Below, piece after piece: positions 32,849 through 41,709 of a stretch of DNA of 42,720 nt; positions within the stretch are counted from its first letter, which is position 1; the number at the start of each line of letters is the position of its first letter. Under the pieces are notes generated by a model. It saw only the letters and a list, made by a program, of their open reading frames with translations. It searched no databases and was not told where the DNA came from. The position numbers and the translations under genes were made by a program. The stretch lies in assembly GCA_900767645.1 (NCBI GenBank), contig CAAFZY010000012.1, positions 1 through 42,720 on the forward strand. Direction: 5' to 3'. Source of the DNA: Alphaproteobacteria bacterium (GTDB lineage: Bacteria; Pseudomonadota; Alphaproteobacteria; RF32; CAG-239).

Positions 32849-32875
32849 AAATTCCCATCCCGCGGAGGGGAATTT
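32849..32875 (+). terminator. Pilin-tail-type hairpin before pilin leader 4
   Basis: The stem is the same as at 25988 and 42535 (aaattccc / ggggaattt with an inner atcc/ggag arm), but the 3-nt loop is CGC. It is followed by T and would end transcription of the small membrane protein gene. Confidence 0.75.
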
Positions 32876-32895
32876 TAAAATCACGGCTTTAAGAT

Positions 32896-32988
32896 ACAAC
32901 TTATACACACCCCGGACTCGTAAATATTGCAAAAAAAAACGCGGAGTAAAATCTTTTCAAAACCAACTTTTTGAGGAGATTTTTGATT
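32896..32988 (+). promoter_or_regulatory. Pilin leader, copy 4, with SD-sequestering stem-loop
   Basis: The most diverged copy: ttatacacaccccgg at the front breaks the small inverted repeat, and the run is 9 A. The stem is 32948-32962 with 32969-32983, kept at 15 pairs although the 5' arm reads aaaatcttttcaaaa; both changes give G-U pairs. GAGGAG (32973-32978) is in the 3' arm. The ATG used is at 32989. Confidence 0.78.
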
Positions 32989-33627
32989 ATGAATACACAA
33001 TCCGGAAGATCAATGGTCGAAATGCTTGGCATTCTGGCTATTGTGGGCGTTCTGTCCGTCGGAGCGATTGCAGGATACAGCAAGGCGATGATGAAATATA
33101 AACTCAACAAACATGCCGAAGCTGTTAATATGCTGATTAACAATGTGTTGCAAATTAAAAACCAGCTGCCTCGTACCAAAGGCACCGACACCTATTACGA
33201 AAATTTACTGTATAAATTAAATTTGCTACCGGACGGCATTGTATATAAAAACGCTGTTTTATATGACAACTACTTTAAAGGATTAATTAGCATTGTATAC
33301 TCAGATCATCAGTGGTCATATCCCGATGGAACAATCGGCAGTGATGATTTAGGTATTATCTCTTTTAGATTTGACGCATCATCAGCACAAGGTTCTGAGA
33401 TTTGCCGCAACATTGCCTTTGCCGCTAAAGAAAATGCCGCCAATATTTATATGTTGCAAAATTTTAACGGCGATGCTGACGGTACGCAAACATCTAACGG
33501 AAATTTAAGAGGCGACGCTATCTGCACAGGTGATGATTGTTTACGCACTTTAGACCTTGCCAAAGCCGACACTCTTTGCAGTAATTGCAAAAATGATTGG
33601 TGCAATATCAGAGTGTTATGGGAATAA
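32989..33627 (+). CDS. Prepilin-type protein, pilin-like copy 4
   Basis: 212 residues: short leader MNTQSG|RSMVEMLGILAIVGVL, then helix, variable body and the six-cysteine end (EIC, AIC, DCL, LCSNC, WC) with the shared EICRNIAFAAKENAANI stretch. At the protein level it groups with copies 2 and 5, but it has the short leader of copies 1 and 3 and no palindromic insert. Start at the ATG 6 nt after the hairpin rather than at a TTG upstream of it. It converges with lptB; only a weak hairpin (cctca/tgagg, 33636-33655) lies between. Confidence 0.82.
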   Translation: MNTQSGRSMVEMLGILAIVGVLSVGAIAGYSKAMMKYKLNKHAEAVNMLINNVLQIKNQLPRTKGTDTYYENLLYKLNLLPDGIVYKNAVLYDNYFKGLISIVYSDHQWSYPDGTIGSDDLGIISFRFDASSAQGSEICRNIAFAAKENAANIYMLQNFNGDADGTQTSNGNLRGDAICTGDDCLRTLDLAKADTLCSNCKNDWCNIRVLWE

Positions 33628-33663
33628 CATAATTACCTCACTGCAAACAATGAGGGGTATAAG

Positions 33664-34404
33664 CTACATAGAAAAATTATCGCCCAAGTAAACTTTACGA
33701 ACTTCTTTGCTGGCAACAATTTCTTCCGGCGTACCTTCCATTAATACCGAACCACCGTGCAAAATATACGCGCGATCAATAATATCCAAGGTTTCGCGCA
33801 CATTGTGGTCGGTAATCAGCACACCCAAGCCGCGATTTTTAAGTTGCGATACCAATGAGCGAATTTCACCCACTGCAATCGGGTCAATACCGGCAAGCGG
33901 TTCATCAAGCAATATAAAATCAGGATTGCTGGCAAGCGCGCGGGCAATTTCCAAACGGCGACGTTCACCGCCTGACAGCGCAATAGCCGGAGATTTACGC
34001 AAGTGAGCGATTGAAAACTCGCTTAACAGCTCCTCCAACATATTTTCGCGCTTGCTTTCGTCTTCTTCCACAATTTCAAGAATGGCTTTAATGTTATCTT
34101 CAACGCTCAAACTTCTGAAAATAGAAGCTTCTTGCGGCAAATAACCGATACCCATGCGAGCGCGACGGTACATCGGCATACTGGTAATATCTTCGCCGTT
34201 GATATGAACATCACCGTAATCAGGAGTAATTAAGCCGATTACGCAATAAAAACACGTGGTTTTGCCGGCACCGTTAGGCCCTAACAAACCGACCGCCTCA
34301 CCGCGACGAACATGCAACGATACATTTTTCAAAACGGCGCGATTTTTATATTTTTTGCCGATGTTAAAAATTTCCAATACCGAATCCTGATTATTTTTTT
34401 TCAT
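33664..34404 (-). CDS. lptB: LPS export ABC transporter ATP-binding protein
   Basis: A 246-residue ATPase of the LptB2FGC complex that pulls lipopolysaccharide from the inner membrane. Walker A is GPNGAGKT (42-49), the signature LSGGE (143-147) and Walker B FILLDEP (163-169), followed by the LptB-type DHNVRETL. I chose the ATG at 34404 with AGGTGAG just upstream; a GTG three codons earlier is possible. It overlaps the lptC-lptA fusion by 14 nt and is the last gene of the kdsD operon. No lptF or lptG is in the window. Confidence 0.95.
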   Translation of the reverse strand: MKKNNQDSVLEIFNIGKKYKNRAVLKNVSLHVRRGEAVGLLGPNGAGKTTCFYCVIGLITPDYGDVHINGEDITSMPMYRRARMGIGYLPQEASIFRSLSVEDNIKAILEIVEEDESKRENMLEELLSEFSIAHLRKSPAIALSGGERRRLEIARALASNPDFILLDEPLAGIDPIAVGEIRSLVSQLKNRGLGVLITDHNVRETLDIIDRAYILHGGSVLMEGTPEEIVASKEVRKVYLGDNFSM

Positions 34405-35662
34405 CTTTCTCACCTTTTATTGCAGCACCGCTGATTACACCCGAAACCCGCTTGTTTTGCGTATCTGACAACACACGGCTGACAGAAGTTTTTAAGTCGG
34501 TAACCGCGCGGTCGCCATAAATAACGCTGCCATTTTGCATTATGGCAACATTATGCCTTAGCTCAACTTCATTTTTATGCGGTTGATACAACCCGTAGTC
34601 ACCTTTGGCAACCCCATCGGGAGTTACCACTTTTACATTATTAAAAGCCTCAATTTTTTCAATATTCTGCGCGCCGCCGTCCTTAAAAAAGACAAAAACC
34701 TTATCGGCGTACATTGTATTGTCATCTTCAATAATTTTTACTTTATTATAAGCTTCGGCCTTACTTACCGCACCGTTTTTGAAAAACACAACTGCCTTAT
34801 CGGCATACATAGTGTTGTTTTCCGCGTTTAATTTAACATTGCCCCAAGCCTCGGTTTTTTCGAACTCCAGATTTTTGACTTGTTTGATAAATGCCCGCAT
34901 TTTATCGGAAGTAATAACATTTTGCGGCGTTTCGATTTTAACATTTTTATCTGCTTCAACCTTGTTATCAGTGCGATAATAACGAATTTGACCATCGGCA
35001 AATAAAGTGTTTTTTGCATCGGTAACTTTTGATTTGCCTATTAAGGTTAAAACCTGCGTTTCATGATTGTAAGTAAATTGCTCCGACCAGAGTTTGCCCC
35101 AATCGCCGTAAGCGTAAATTTTTTGCGGTCCGCTTCCGATTGATTTGCCAAAATCGTACTTGACCACCTGTGTTTCAGCGGTAGTGCCGTCGGCATACAC
35201 CGCCTTAACATTTTTTTCCAATTTCAGAATATTGTTTTTTTGATCATAATATCCGACTTTAGAGCTGATATTAACCGGTTTATCATTACCGCCGGCCGGA
35301 ATTGTTCCTTGCGGGTTAATAATTTGCATAACCTTGGAACCGGCAGATGTTTCATCAACATGATCAGCTTTAATACGGCTTACCTGATTGTTTTTATCAG
35401 TAACCGCAAATTCGGTTTTTTCAATATGAAGCTTTTCAAGCTCGCCTTTTTTCGGCAGCGTAACATCTAAATCAGCAATAACCTCGTCCTTTTTTAATGA
35501 CGGATAAAGCATAATCAAAGCAATTAGAACAGCCGCGGTTGAGGGCATAACAAGCTTTGCCCCGCGAATAAGTCTGGCTTTTAAGCTTAAACGGCGGCTG
35601 TTTTTTTCTTCTAAAAGATGCTCCCCGTTAAAAAACGAGTCTATCTTGCCATAATCAACCAA
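34391..35662 (-). CDS. LptC-LptA fusion protein (LPS transport bridge)
   Basis: 423 residues, about twice a normal LptC. Residues 38-55 are the single membrane anchor of LptC, followed by an LptC-type beta-jellyroll to about 190. From about 195 to 400 there are repeated strands of the OstA/LptA kind, including a near-tandem pair at 282-311 and 314-347 that share NTMYAD and FVFFK/VVFFK. The position between kdsD and lptB is where separate lptC and lptA normally sit, so I infer a natural fusion that ties the periplasmic bridge to the inner-membrane complex. The start is TTG, directly after the kdsD stop, with AGGGG 9 nt upstream. A single LptC with an extended C-terminus is the alternative. Confidence 0.8.
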   Translation of the reverse strand: MVDYGKIDSFFNGEHLLEEKNSRRLSLKARLIRGAKLVMPSTAAVLIALIMLYPSLKKDEVIADLDVTLPKKGELEKLHIEKTEFAVTDKNNQVSRIKADHVDETSAGSKVMQIINPQGTIPAGGNDKPVNISSKVGYYDQKNNILKLEKNVKAVYADGTTAETQVVKYDFGKSIGSGPQKIYAYGDWGKLWSEQFTYNHETQVLTLIGKSKVTDAKNTLFADGQIRYYRTDNKVEADKNVKIETPQNVITSDKMRAFIKQVKNLEFEKTEAWGNVKLNAENNTMYADKAVVFFKNGAVSKAEAYNKVKIIEDDNTMYADKVFVFFKDGGAQNIEKIEAFNNVKVVTPDGVAKGDYGLYQPHKNEVELRHNVAIMQNGSVIYGDRAVTDLKTSVSRVLSDTQNKRVSGVISGAAIKGEKDEKK

Positions 35663-36640
35663 TTACGCAACCCCTGCTCGCAAACAGTCATGAATGTGAA
35701 TCAAGCCGATTGGTTTTTTGCCGTCAAGCACAAACAGATTGGTAATGCCTTTACCGGTAGTGTTCATGGTTTTTAAGGCCTCAACCGCCAATGCGTCCGG
35801 ACCGATGGTCTTCGGATTTTTGGTCATAACGGTAGAAACTTTTTCCAAAATCAGCCCCGGCGACATCCAACGACGCAAGTCACCGTCAGTGATAATTCCG
35901 ATTAAATTGCCTTCTTTATCAACAATACCGACACAGCCCAACATTTTGGCGGTCATTTCCATTAAGGCATCTTGCATAATGGCATCTTCGCCAATGAGCG
36001 GCATTTCAGAACCGGTATGCATAAGGTCAGATACTTTGCTTAAAATAGCGCCAAGCTTTCCACCCGGGTGACGTTGCTTATAATCAGTTGCCGAAAAGCC
36101 CTTGCGCTCCATTAAATCAATGGCCAAAACATCGCCCATAACCAAAGTAGCGGTAGTTGATGAAGTCGGCGCCAAACCCAACGGGCAAGCTTCACCGTCA
36201 TTAGGAAGTTTTAAGATAAGGTTGCTGTTTTTACCAAGCGTGCTGTCAGGATTTTTGGTAATTGCAACCAACGGAATATTAAAGCGCTTGCAATAAAGCA
36301 AAATATCAGCAAGTTCTTTACTTTCGCCGCCGTTTGAAATGGCAATAACCACGTCATCGGTGGTCAGCATACCAAGGTCGCCGTGGCTGGCTTCACTCGG
36401 GTGCACAAAAAAAGACGGAGTACCGGTAGATGCCAAAGTTGCAGCAATTTTGCGGGCAATATGTCCGGACTTACCCATACCGGTAACAATCACGCGTCCT
36501 TTGCAGCTTTGCATTAAATCTAATGCTTTGGTTAAGCTTTCATCAAAAGAATTTTCCATCATGCGCAAAGCTTCAACTTCTTTGTCGATTGTTCTTTTCG
36601 CACTGGCAATATCTTGCTCAAATTTGCTGTTTTCAGCCAT
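35663..36640 (-). CDS. kdsD: D-arabinose-5-phosphate isomerase
   Basis: A 325-residue enzyme that turns ribulose 5-phosphate into arabinose 5-phosphate, the first step to Kdo for lipopolysaccharide. The SIS domain (about 35-170) has VTGMGKSGHIARKIAATLAS and the HPSEASHGDLGM stretch. Two CBS domains follow (about 205-325, SDLMHTGSEMP and MTKNPKTIG). GGAGG lies 6 nt before the ATG. First gene of the operon kdsD - lptC/lptA - lptB; its stop directly abuts the next start. Confidence 0.95.
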   Translation of the reverse strand: MAENSKFEQDIASAKRTIDKEVEALRMMENSFDESLTKALDLMQSCKGRVIVTGMGKSGHIARKIAATLASTGTPSFFVHPSEASHGDLGMLTTDDVVIAISNGGESKELADILLYCKRFNIPLVAITKNPDSTLGKNSNLILKLPNDGEACPLGLAPTSSTTATLVMGDVLAIDLMERKGFSATDYKQRHPGGKLGAILSKVSDLMHTGSEMPLIGEDAIMQDALMEMTAKMLGCVGIVDKEGNLIGIITDGDLRRWMSPGLILEKVSTVMTKNPKTIGPDALAVEALKTMNTTGKGITNLFVLDGKKPIGLIHIHDCLRAGVA

Positions 36641-36741
36641 TTAAACCTCCAAAATACGTTCAATCCAATGGCTTTAAATTATAGTCTTATTTGGCGGTTA
36701 GCAAGTTTTTTTTGCGGTATTTATACAGATTATTACATTAA

Positions 36742-37197
36742 TCAGCTTTTTTCAGCCCAACGTCCGTCATTATCCTGCTGCCAATAATGTAATTCGGCGC
36801 CGGAGTTGCGTAAATTTTTCCACAAATTGCGGGCATTTTGCAACGCATCCGGATTGTTGCCGTCAAAAATATTAAAAATACGAGTATATTGTTCAGTATC
36901 GCCTTCCGCCGGCATGGCATCATCGGTTAAAAATAACATGGCGGCATTGTTCGGGTTGTCATCAGAGGCAGAAAGCCATATCGGTTGCAACTCGGCAGCT
37001 CCGTCTTTTTTACTGCCGTGAGGCAGAAAACTTTCATCATTATAAGTCCAGAGCAGTGAATTTAAAAAATCAACCCTTGCTTCGGTGCCGACCTTAACCT
37101 TTATGTTGCTGCCGGAAGAATAAGCTTTTTCCAGCAATTTGGGCAACACTTCTTCTAAACTTTGCTTCTGAAGATGATAAAAATCCACTCGGCTCAA
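36742..37197 (-). CDS. holC: DNA polymerase III subunit chi
   Basis: A 151-residue chi subunit, which links the clamp loader to single-strand-binding protein. The start SRVDFYHLQKQSLEEVLPKL, the WTYNDESFLPHG segment and PIWLSA are characteristic of HolC. The start codon is TTG with a strong GGAGGG 5 nt upstream; there is no ATG alternative. 12 bp after degP, so it is probably the end of the hflK-hflC-degP operon, an unrelated passenger. Confidence 0.88.
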   Translation of the reverse strand: MSRVDFYHLQKQSLEEVLPKLLEKAYSSGSNIKVKVGTEARVDFLNSLLWTYNDESFLPHGSKKDGAAELQPIWLSASDDNPNNAAMLFLTDDAMPAEGDTEQYTRIFNIFDGNNPDALQNARNLWKNLRNSGAELHYWQQDNDGRWAEKS

Positions 37198-37209
37198 TTT
37201 ACCCTCCGT

Positions 37210-38532
37210 TTATTCCTTTTCCGGCGCAGCCTTATCAGGCGCAATCGCACACTCAACAAAATAAACTTCATCGGTGCGAGAATCATTAAAGTCTAACCTT
37301 AACGGCTCACCGCTTAATTCCGCTTCATTAATTCGGCGTTCGATTTCATCGGCAACATAAACTTGGACATTGTTAATTTTATGCAATGTATCACCGACCT
37401 TAACCCCTTTTTGCGCGGCTTCACTGCCGGATTTAACCGCCATAACCGTCAAACCGTTAAAAATTAAGCCCAACTGATTATAATTGTTGTCATCGTCTTC
37501 AGGCAGAGCATGAAACGAGGCTTTATTTTGCTGTTTAGCCTCCGGCATCTGCGCGGTTACAACATTAATATCTTCAAGTTTTCCGTTGCGCCAAACCGTT
37601 AATTTTATAGTGCTGTTTATCGGCATCTGCGCGATTTGCAAAACAAAAGCGTTTATTGCGTTCACCGGCAGGTCATTTACGGCAACCAGCATATCGCCAA
37701 CCTGCAATCCGTTTTTTTGCGCCAAATTTTCATCTTGCAACGAAACAATTGTCAGCCCTTTGGTGCCGTCTTGCGCTTGCGCTGACTTTACGGAAACACC
37801 AAGCCAGCTGCGCTCAACTTTACCATTTGCTTTAAGCTCGGCAAGCACCCATTTTGCCTGATTGGAAGGCAATGCAAACCCAACCCCGACACTATTGCCG
37901 ATGGTGGAGAATATGGCTGTGTTTACACCTGCAAGTTTGCCGTTCATATCAAATAAAGGTCCGCCGGAGTTGCCCTGATTGATAGCCGCGTCGGTTTGCA
38001 AATAATTGTCATAATCGCCGCTGCCGATATCGCGCGACTTTGCCGAAATAATACCGGCGCTTACGCTGCTGCCAAGGCCAAACGGATTGCCCGCCGCCAA
38101 AACCCAATCGCCGACTTTTATTTTATCAGAATCGCCAAATTCCACCGCTTGCAATTCTGCTTCCGGCTCAATTTTAATTAAAGCCAAATCTGTTTGCACA
38201 TCTTGTCCGACTAAATTTGCCTGATATTCTTTTTGGTCATTTGTTATCACAGTAATAGAATCAGCTTGCTCAATTACATGGCGGTTGGTGGCAATATAGC
38301 CGTCTGCGCCGATAATAAAACCTGAACCGAGACCAAAACGATTTTCCGGTTTACCGAACACCAAATTATTTTGCACTTCCGGCGCGTCTTCTGCCTCTTG
38401 CTGACGGGCAGAAATATTAACCACCGACGGCATAACCTTTTCAACCAGAGGAGCAAACGAGTTTTGCGCTTTTGCCGAACCGACCGCGCACACTCCGGCA
38501 ACTAATGCCGCAATTAAAGAACGAAACATCAT
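37210..38532 (-). CDS. degP: Periplasmic serine protease/chaperone of the DegP/DegQ family
   Basis: 440 residues: signal peptide 1-22 (cut after AKA), then a trypsin-like domain with the triad His85 (TNRHVI), Asp115 (TDLALIK) and Ser189 (QGNSGG), then two PDZ domains (about 235-325 and 350-430). It degrades or refolds damaged envelope proteins. It follows hflC by 3 bp, the classical alphaproteobacterial hflK-hflC-degP arrangement. Either of two adjacent ATGs could be the start. Confidence 0.95.
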   Translation of the reverse strand: MMFRSLIAALVAGVCAVGSAKAQNSFAPLVEKVMPSVVNISARQQEAEDAPEVQNNLVFGKPENRFGLGSGFIIGADGYIATNRHVIEQADSITVITNDQKEYQANLVGQDVQTDLALIKIEPEAELQAVEFGDSDKIKVGDWVLAAGNPFGLGSSVSAGIISAKSRDIGSGDYDNYLQTDAAINQGNSGGPLFDMNGKLAGVNTAIFSTIGNSVGVGFALPSNQAKWVLAELKANGKVERSWLGVSVKSAQAQDGTKGLTIVSLQDENLAQKNGLQVGDMLVAVNDLPVNAINAFVLQIAQMPINSTIKLTVWRNGKLEDINVVTAQMPEAKQQNKASFHALPEDDDNNYNQLGLIFNGLTVMAVKSGSEAAQKGVKVGDTLHKINNVQVYVADEIERRINEAELSGEPLRLDFNDSRTDEVYFVECAIAPDKAAPEKE

Positions 38533-38535
38533 AAG

Positions 38536-39402
38536 CTACTTCAAGCTCCCCTTAAAATAACGGAAGAAATCAGATTCCGGCGATAACACAAACGAGTTTT
38601 TATCATTACCGAGCGAGGTGCGATAGGCTTCAAGCGAACGATAAAATGCATAAAACTGCGGATCGGTTGCCGCCGCTTTGTTCCAGATGGCAGTTGCCTC
38701 TTTATCGCCTTCGCCGCGAATAATTTGCGCCTGCTTTTCAGCCTCGGCAATAATAATGGTGCGTTCTTTATCAGCCTTGGAGCGTATTTGTTGCGCCTCT
38801 TGCTGACCTTGCGCTCTGAACTCTTTGGCATCGCGGTCGCGTTCGGCTTTCATGCGGTCATTAATCGCCTGCAAAACTTCAATCGGTAAATCGGCACGGC
38901 GAATCCTAACTTCTGCCACGCTCACCCCGATTTGTTCGGCATCGTTTTTAACCGCGTTGCTGATATCGGCCATAATCTGCGCCCGTTCTTTGGAAAGAAG
39001 CTCTTGCAATGTTACCCGACCCAAAACTTTACGCACCGATGAATTAACAATTTCTTCAAGCTTGCTGCGAGCTTGCGTTTCAGTACGCACGGTTTGATAA
39101 AACTTCAACGGATCGACAATGCGATAACGGGTAAAACTATCAACATCCAAGCGCTTTTTATCATTTAACACAATTTCCTGCGCCGGCGGATCCAAATTAA
39201 GCAGGCGGGTATCGTAGTAAACCACTTTTTGAATCAGCGGCAGTTTGATTTTTAAGCCTGCATCTTTGACCAAGCGCACCGGTTCGCCGAACTGCAACAC
39301 AATAGCTTGTTCGGTTTGATTAACCACATACAGCGAGCCGCTTAAAACCACTATGGTAACCGCTAACACAATTAAAAGATAAGCTTTGATATTTTTGTTC
39401 AT
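38536..39402 (-). CDS. hflC: HflC, SPFH-domain modulator of FtsH protease
   Basis: 288 residues with an N-terminal membrane anchor (8-27), an SPFH/band-7 domain (VVNQTEQAIVLQFGEPVRLV onward) and a coiled-coil region rich in Ala/Glu/Arg (AKEFRAQGQQEAQQIRSKAD). It forms a periplasmic cage with HflK around FtsH. AAGGAG precedes the ATG. It overlaps the hflK stop by 1 nt (TAATG). Confidence 0.96.
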   Translation of the reverse strand: MNKNIKAYLLIVLAVTIVVLSGSLYVVNQTEQAIVLQFGEPVRLVKDAGLKIKLPLIQKVVYYDTRLLNLDPPAQEIVLNDKKRLDVDSFTRYRIVDPLKFYQTVRTETQARSKLEEIVNSSVRKVLGRVTLQELLSKERAQIMADISNAVKNDAEQIGVSVAEVRIRRADLPIEVLQAINDRMKAERDRDAKEFRAQGQQEAQQIRSKADKERTIIIAEAEKQAQIIRGEGDKEATAIWNKAAATDPQFYAFYRSLEAYRTSLGNDKNSFVLSPESDFFRYFKGSLK

Positions 39403-40466
39403 TACTTTAACTCCTTACCTTTAACCGATAAAATCGGCAATACATTTCCGCCTTTAGCCGACGGGTCAATAACCACGGTATCTGATTTAGAAAGAACATC
39501 TTCCATGGTTTCAAGATACAAGCGTTCCGCCGTAACTTTTTTGCCTTGCTTATACGCGTTGTATACCGATAAAAAGCGTTCCGCTTCGCCTTGCGCCTTG
39601 TTGATTACCGCTTCTTTGTAGGCTTCCGCCTCTTGCGTGCGTTTTACCGCCTCGCCTTTGGCTTTAGGCAAAACCTCATTACGATAGGCTTCCGCCTCGT
39701 TTTTAAATCTTTCTTTATCGGCCTTGGCGCGCTGAACCTCATTAAATGCATCAACAACCTGCTTTGGAGGGTCGGCCTTTTGCAACTTAACACGCACAAT
39801 CATCACGCCGGCACCGAAATCATCAAGCAACTTTTGCAATTCAGCCTTGGTTTCATCTTCCACCATACCGCGGTCGCCGGTAATAATCGGTTGCATTTCG
39901 GACTGTCCGACAATTTCACGCAAGACCGATTGCGCCGCAACCCTAACCGTTACATCGGGACTTCTGACATTAAACAAATAATCTTTAGCGTCTTTAATTT
40001 TCCAAACCACGGTTAAGTTAATGTCCACAATATTTTCATCGCCGGTAAGCATATGGCTTTCCGTAAACGAATTGAGGGCAACGCTTGACTGGTTGTTATT
40101 GTAATAGTGCGTTGCCGCATTGGAATTTTCCGAAACACCCAAATTAATACTGCGCTCTTGCGTAACATTAACCTTAATCACGTTTTCAATCGGGAACGGC
40201 AAATGGTAATGCAACCCCGAATCGGTGGTATCGACATATTTTCCAAACCGTAAAACCACTCCCTGTTCACTCGGCTGTACCTGATAAAATCCGGAAGCAA
40301 GCCATAAGAGCAACAAAACCGCAATTATAACTTTTAGCGGCAGATTAAAATCGTTTTTAGCACCGGACATTTTAGCGATTTTTATCGGTTTAAGCTGAAT
40401 GCGAGTTGTCGCTTCGCCGTTTGTATCGGGCAAATCTGTTTCCCACGGGTTGTTTTTTTGCGTCAT
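39402..40466 (-). CDS. hflK: HflK, SPFH-domain modulator of FtsH protease
   Basis: 354 residues. A cytosolic N-terminus with a membrane helix (about 46-64) is followed by the SPFH domain (QVQPSEQGVVLRFGKYVDTT) and a coiled coil (AEAYRNEVLPKAKGEAVKR), ending in the PILSVKGKEL stretch. Partner of HflC. AGAGGT lies 9 nt before the ATG. First gene of the operon, divergent from mrp. Confidence 0.96.
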   Translation of the reverse strand: MTQKNNPWETDLPDTNGEATTRIQLKPIKIAKMSGAKNDFNLPLKVIIAVLLLLWLASGFYQVQPSEQGVVLRFGKYVDTTDSGLHYHLPFPIENVIKVNVTQERSINLGVSENSNAATHYYNNNQSSVALNSFTESHMLTGDENIVDINLTVVWKIKDAKDYLFNVRSPDVTVRVAAQSVLREIVGQSEMQPIITGDRGMVEDETKAELQKLLDDFGAGVMIVRVKLQKADPPKQVVDAFNEVQRAKADKERFKNEAEAYRNEVLPKAKGEAVKRTQEAEAYKEAVINKAQGEAERFLSVYNAYKQGKKVTAERLYLETMEDVLSKSDTVVIDPSAKGGNVLPILSVKGKELK

Positions 40467-40597
40467 AATATTTACCTCTGAATAAAGTTATCCGCCTGAT
40501 AAGTTAAAGAAAGGCGTTTACATCTTAAAATAAAATAATATAAATATATCAGAAAAACAATTGTCGTTAAAACTATATCCACAAATGAGGATTAAAG
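40467..40597. promoter_or_regulatory. Divergent promoter region, hflK / mrp
   Basis: 131 AT-rich bases between divergent genes. 'aaaataatataaatatatc' (about 40532-40550) offers several -10-like boxes; I cannot choose between them. Confidence 0.4.
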
Positions 40598-41587
40598 ATG
40601 GCTGAAGAAGAAATTGTACGTAAATATTTTGCCCCTGAACACATTGAAAGTGTTAAAAATTTTAACGGCCGGCTGATTGTAACCTTAAAAGGCATCAGCG
40701 AGCAAGCCGGCGCGGCAGAGGCATTAAAGGCGGAACTTGCCGCCTTGGACGGCATTAAAAAAGTGAGCGTTGTATTTACGCAAAATGTAAATACCGCCGG
40801 TGTTGCGCCTGAAATTGAAAAATGGCAAATTAACGGCGTTAAAAAAATTATCGGCGTCGCTTCCGGCAAAGGCGGAGTCGGCAAATCAACCACTTCGGTA
40901 AATTTGGCATTGGCATTGGCAAATTTGGGCAAAAAAGTTGCATTGTTTGACGCCGACATTTACGGTCCGTCGCTCCCGACCATGCTGGGGTTTGAAAACA
41001 CGCCGCCGGTTTCATATGACGGCAAAATATTTGAGCCTTTTCAAAACTTTGGGGTTAAGGCGATGTCTATCGGTTCGCTTATCGGGCGCGATACGCCGCT
41101 TATTTGGCGCGGTGCCAAAGCGTGCGGCGCAATTGAGCAACTCTTGACTGAAACAAATTGGGGCGATTGCGATATTATGGTAATTGATATGCCTCCCGGA
41201 ACCGGCGACATTCAGCTGACATTATCGCAACGCATAGACTTTGCCGGAATCGTAATTGTTTCAACCCCGCAAGACATTGCTTTAATTGACGCGATTAAAG
41301 GCGTGAATATGTTCAAAAAAATCGGTATTCGCATTTTGGGCATTATTGAAAATATGAGCTATTATATTTGCGAAAAATGCGGACATCGCGCCGATATTTT
41401 CGGGCATGAAGGCGCTAAAATCACTGCTGAAAAATTAGGCGAAACCTTTTTAGGCGAAATTCCGCTCCATTTGGAAATCAGAGAAAACGCCGATAACGGA
41501 ACTCCGATTGCGGTAAGCAATCCTGATAGTCCGCATACTAAGGCCTATGAACAAATTGCGCAAAAAATCATCAGCGAGTTAGAATAA
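40598..41587 (+). CDS. mrp: Mrp/ApbC/NBP35-family iron-sulfur cluster carrier ATPase
   Basis: 329 residues. A short MIP18-like domain (1-70) is followed by the deviant Walker A GKGGVGKST (90-98), DADIYGPSLP, DMPPGTGD and the cluster-binding CEKC (Cys258, Cys261). It carries Fe-S clusters to apo-proteins. Ribosome-binding site GAGG lies 10 nt before the ATG. Monocistronic; the next gene is pilin 5, with its own leader. Confidence 0.95.
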   Translation: MAEEEIVRKYFAPEHIESVKNFNGRLIVTLKGISEQAGAAEALKAELAALDGIKKVSVVFTQNVNTAGVAPEIEKWQINGVKKIIGVASGKGGVGKSTTSVNLALALANLGKKVALFDADIYGPSLPTMLGFENTPPVSYDGKIFEPFQNFGVKAMSIGSLIGRDTPLIWRGAKACGAIEQLLTETNWGDCDIMVIDMPPGTGDIQLTLSQRIDFAGIVIVSTPQDIALIDAIKGVNMFKKIGIRILGIIENMSYYICEKCGHRADIFGHEGAKITAEKLGETFLGEIPLHLEIRENADNGTPIAVSNPDSPHTKAYEQIAQKIISELE

Positions 41588-41619
41588 TATATTTTCACTT
41601 TTGTAAAGGGAAAATTATT

Positions 41620-41709
41620 ACAACTTATGCACAGCATAGACTCGTAAATATTGCAAAAAAAAAACGCGAGCTAAAATCTTCTCAAATTAATCTTTTGAGA
41701 GGATTTTTG
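41620..41709 (+). promoter_or_regulatory. Pilin leader, copy 5, with SD-sequestering stem-loop
   Basis: The front block is as in copy 1 (ttatgcacagcatag), with a run of 10 A. The loop region is changed (attaatc), and the stem (41673-41686 with 41694-41707) keeps 14 pairs with one G-U. The Shine-Dalgarno GAGAGG is at 41697-41702, inside the 3' arm. There is no clear hairpin terminator between mrp and this leader. Confidence 0.8.
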
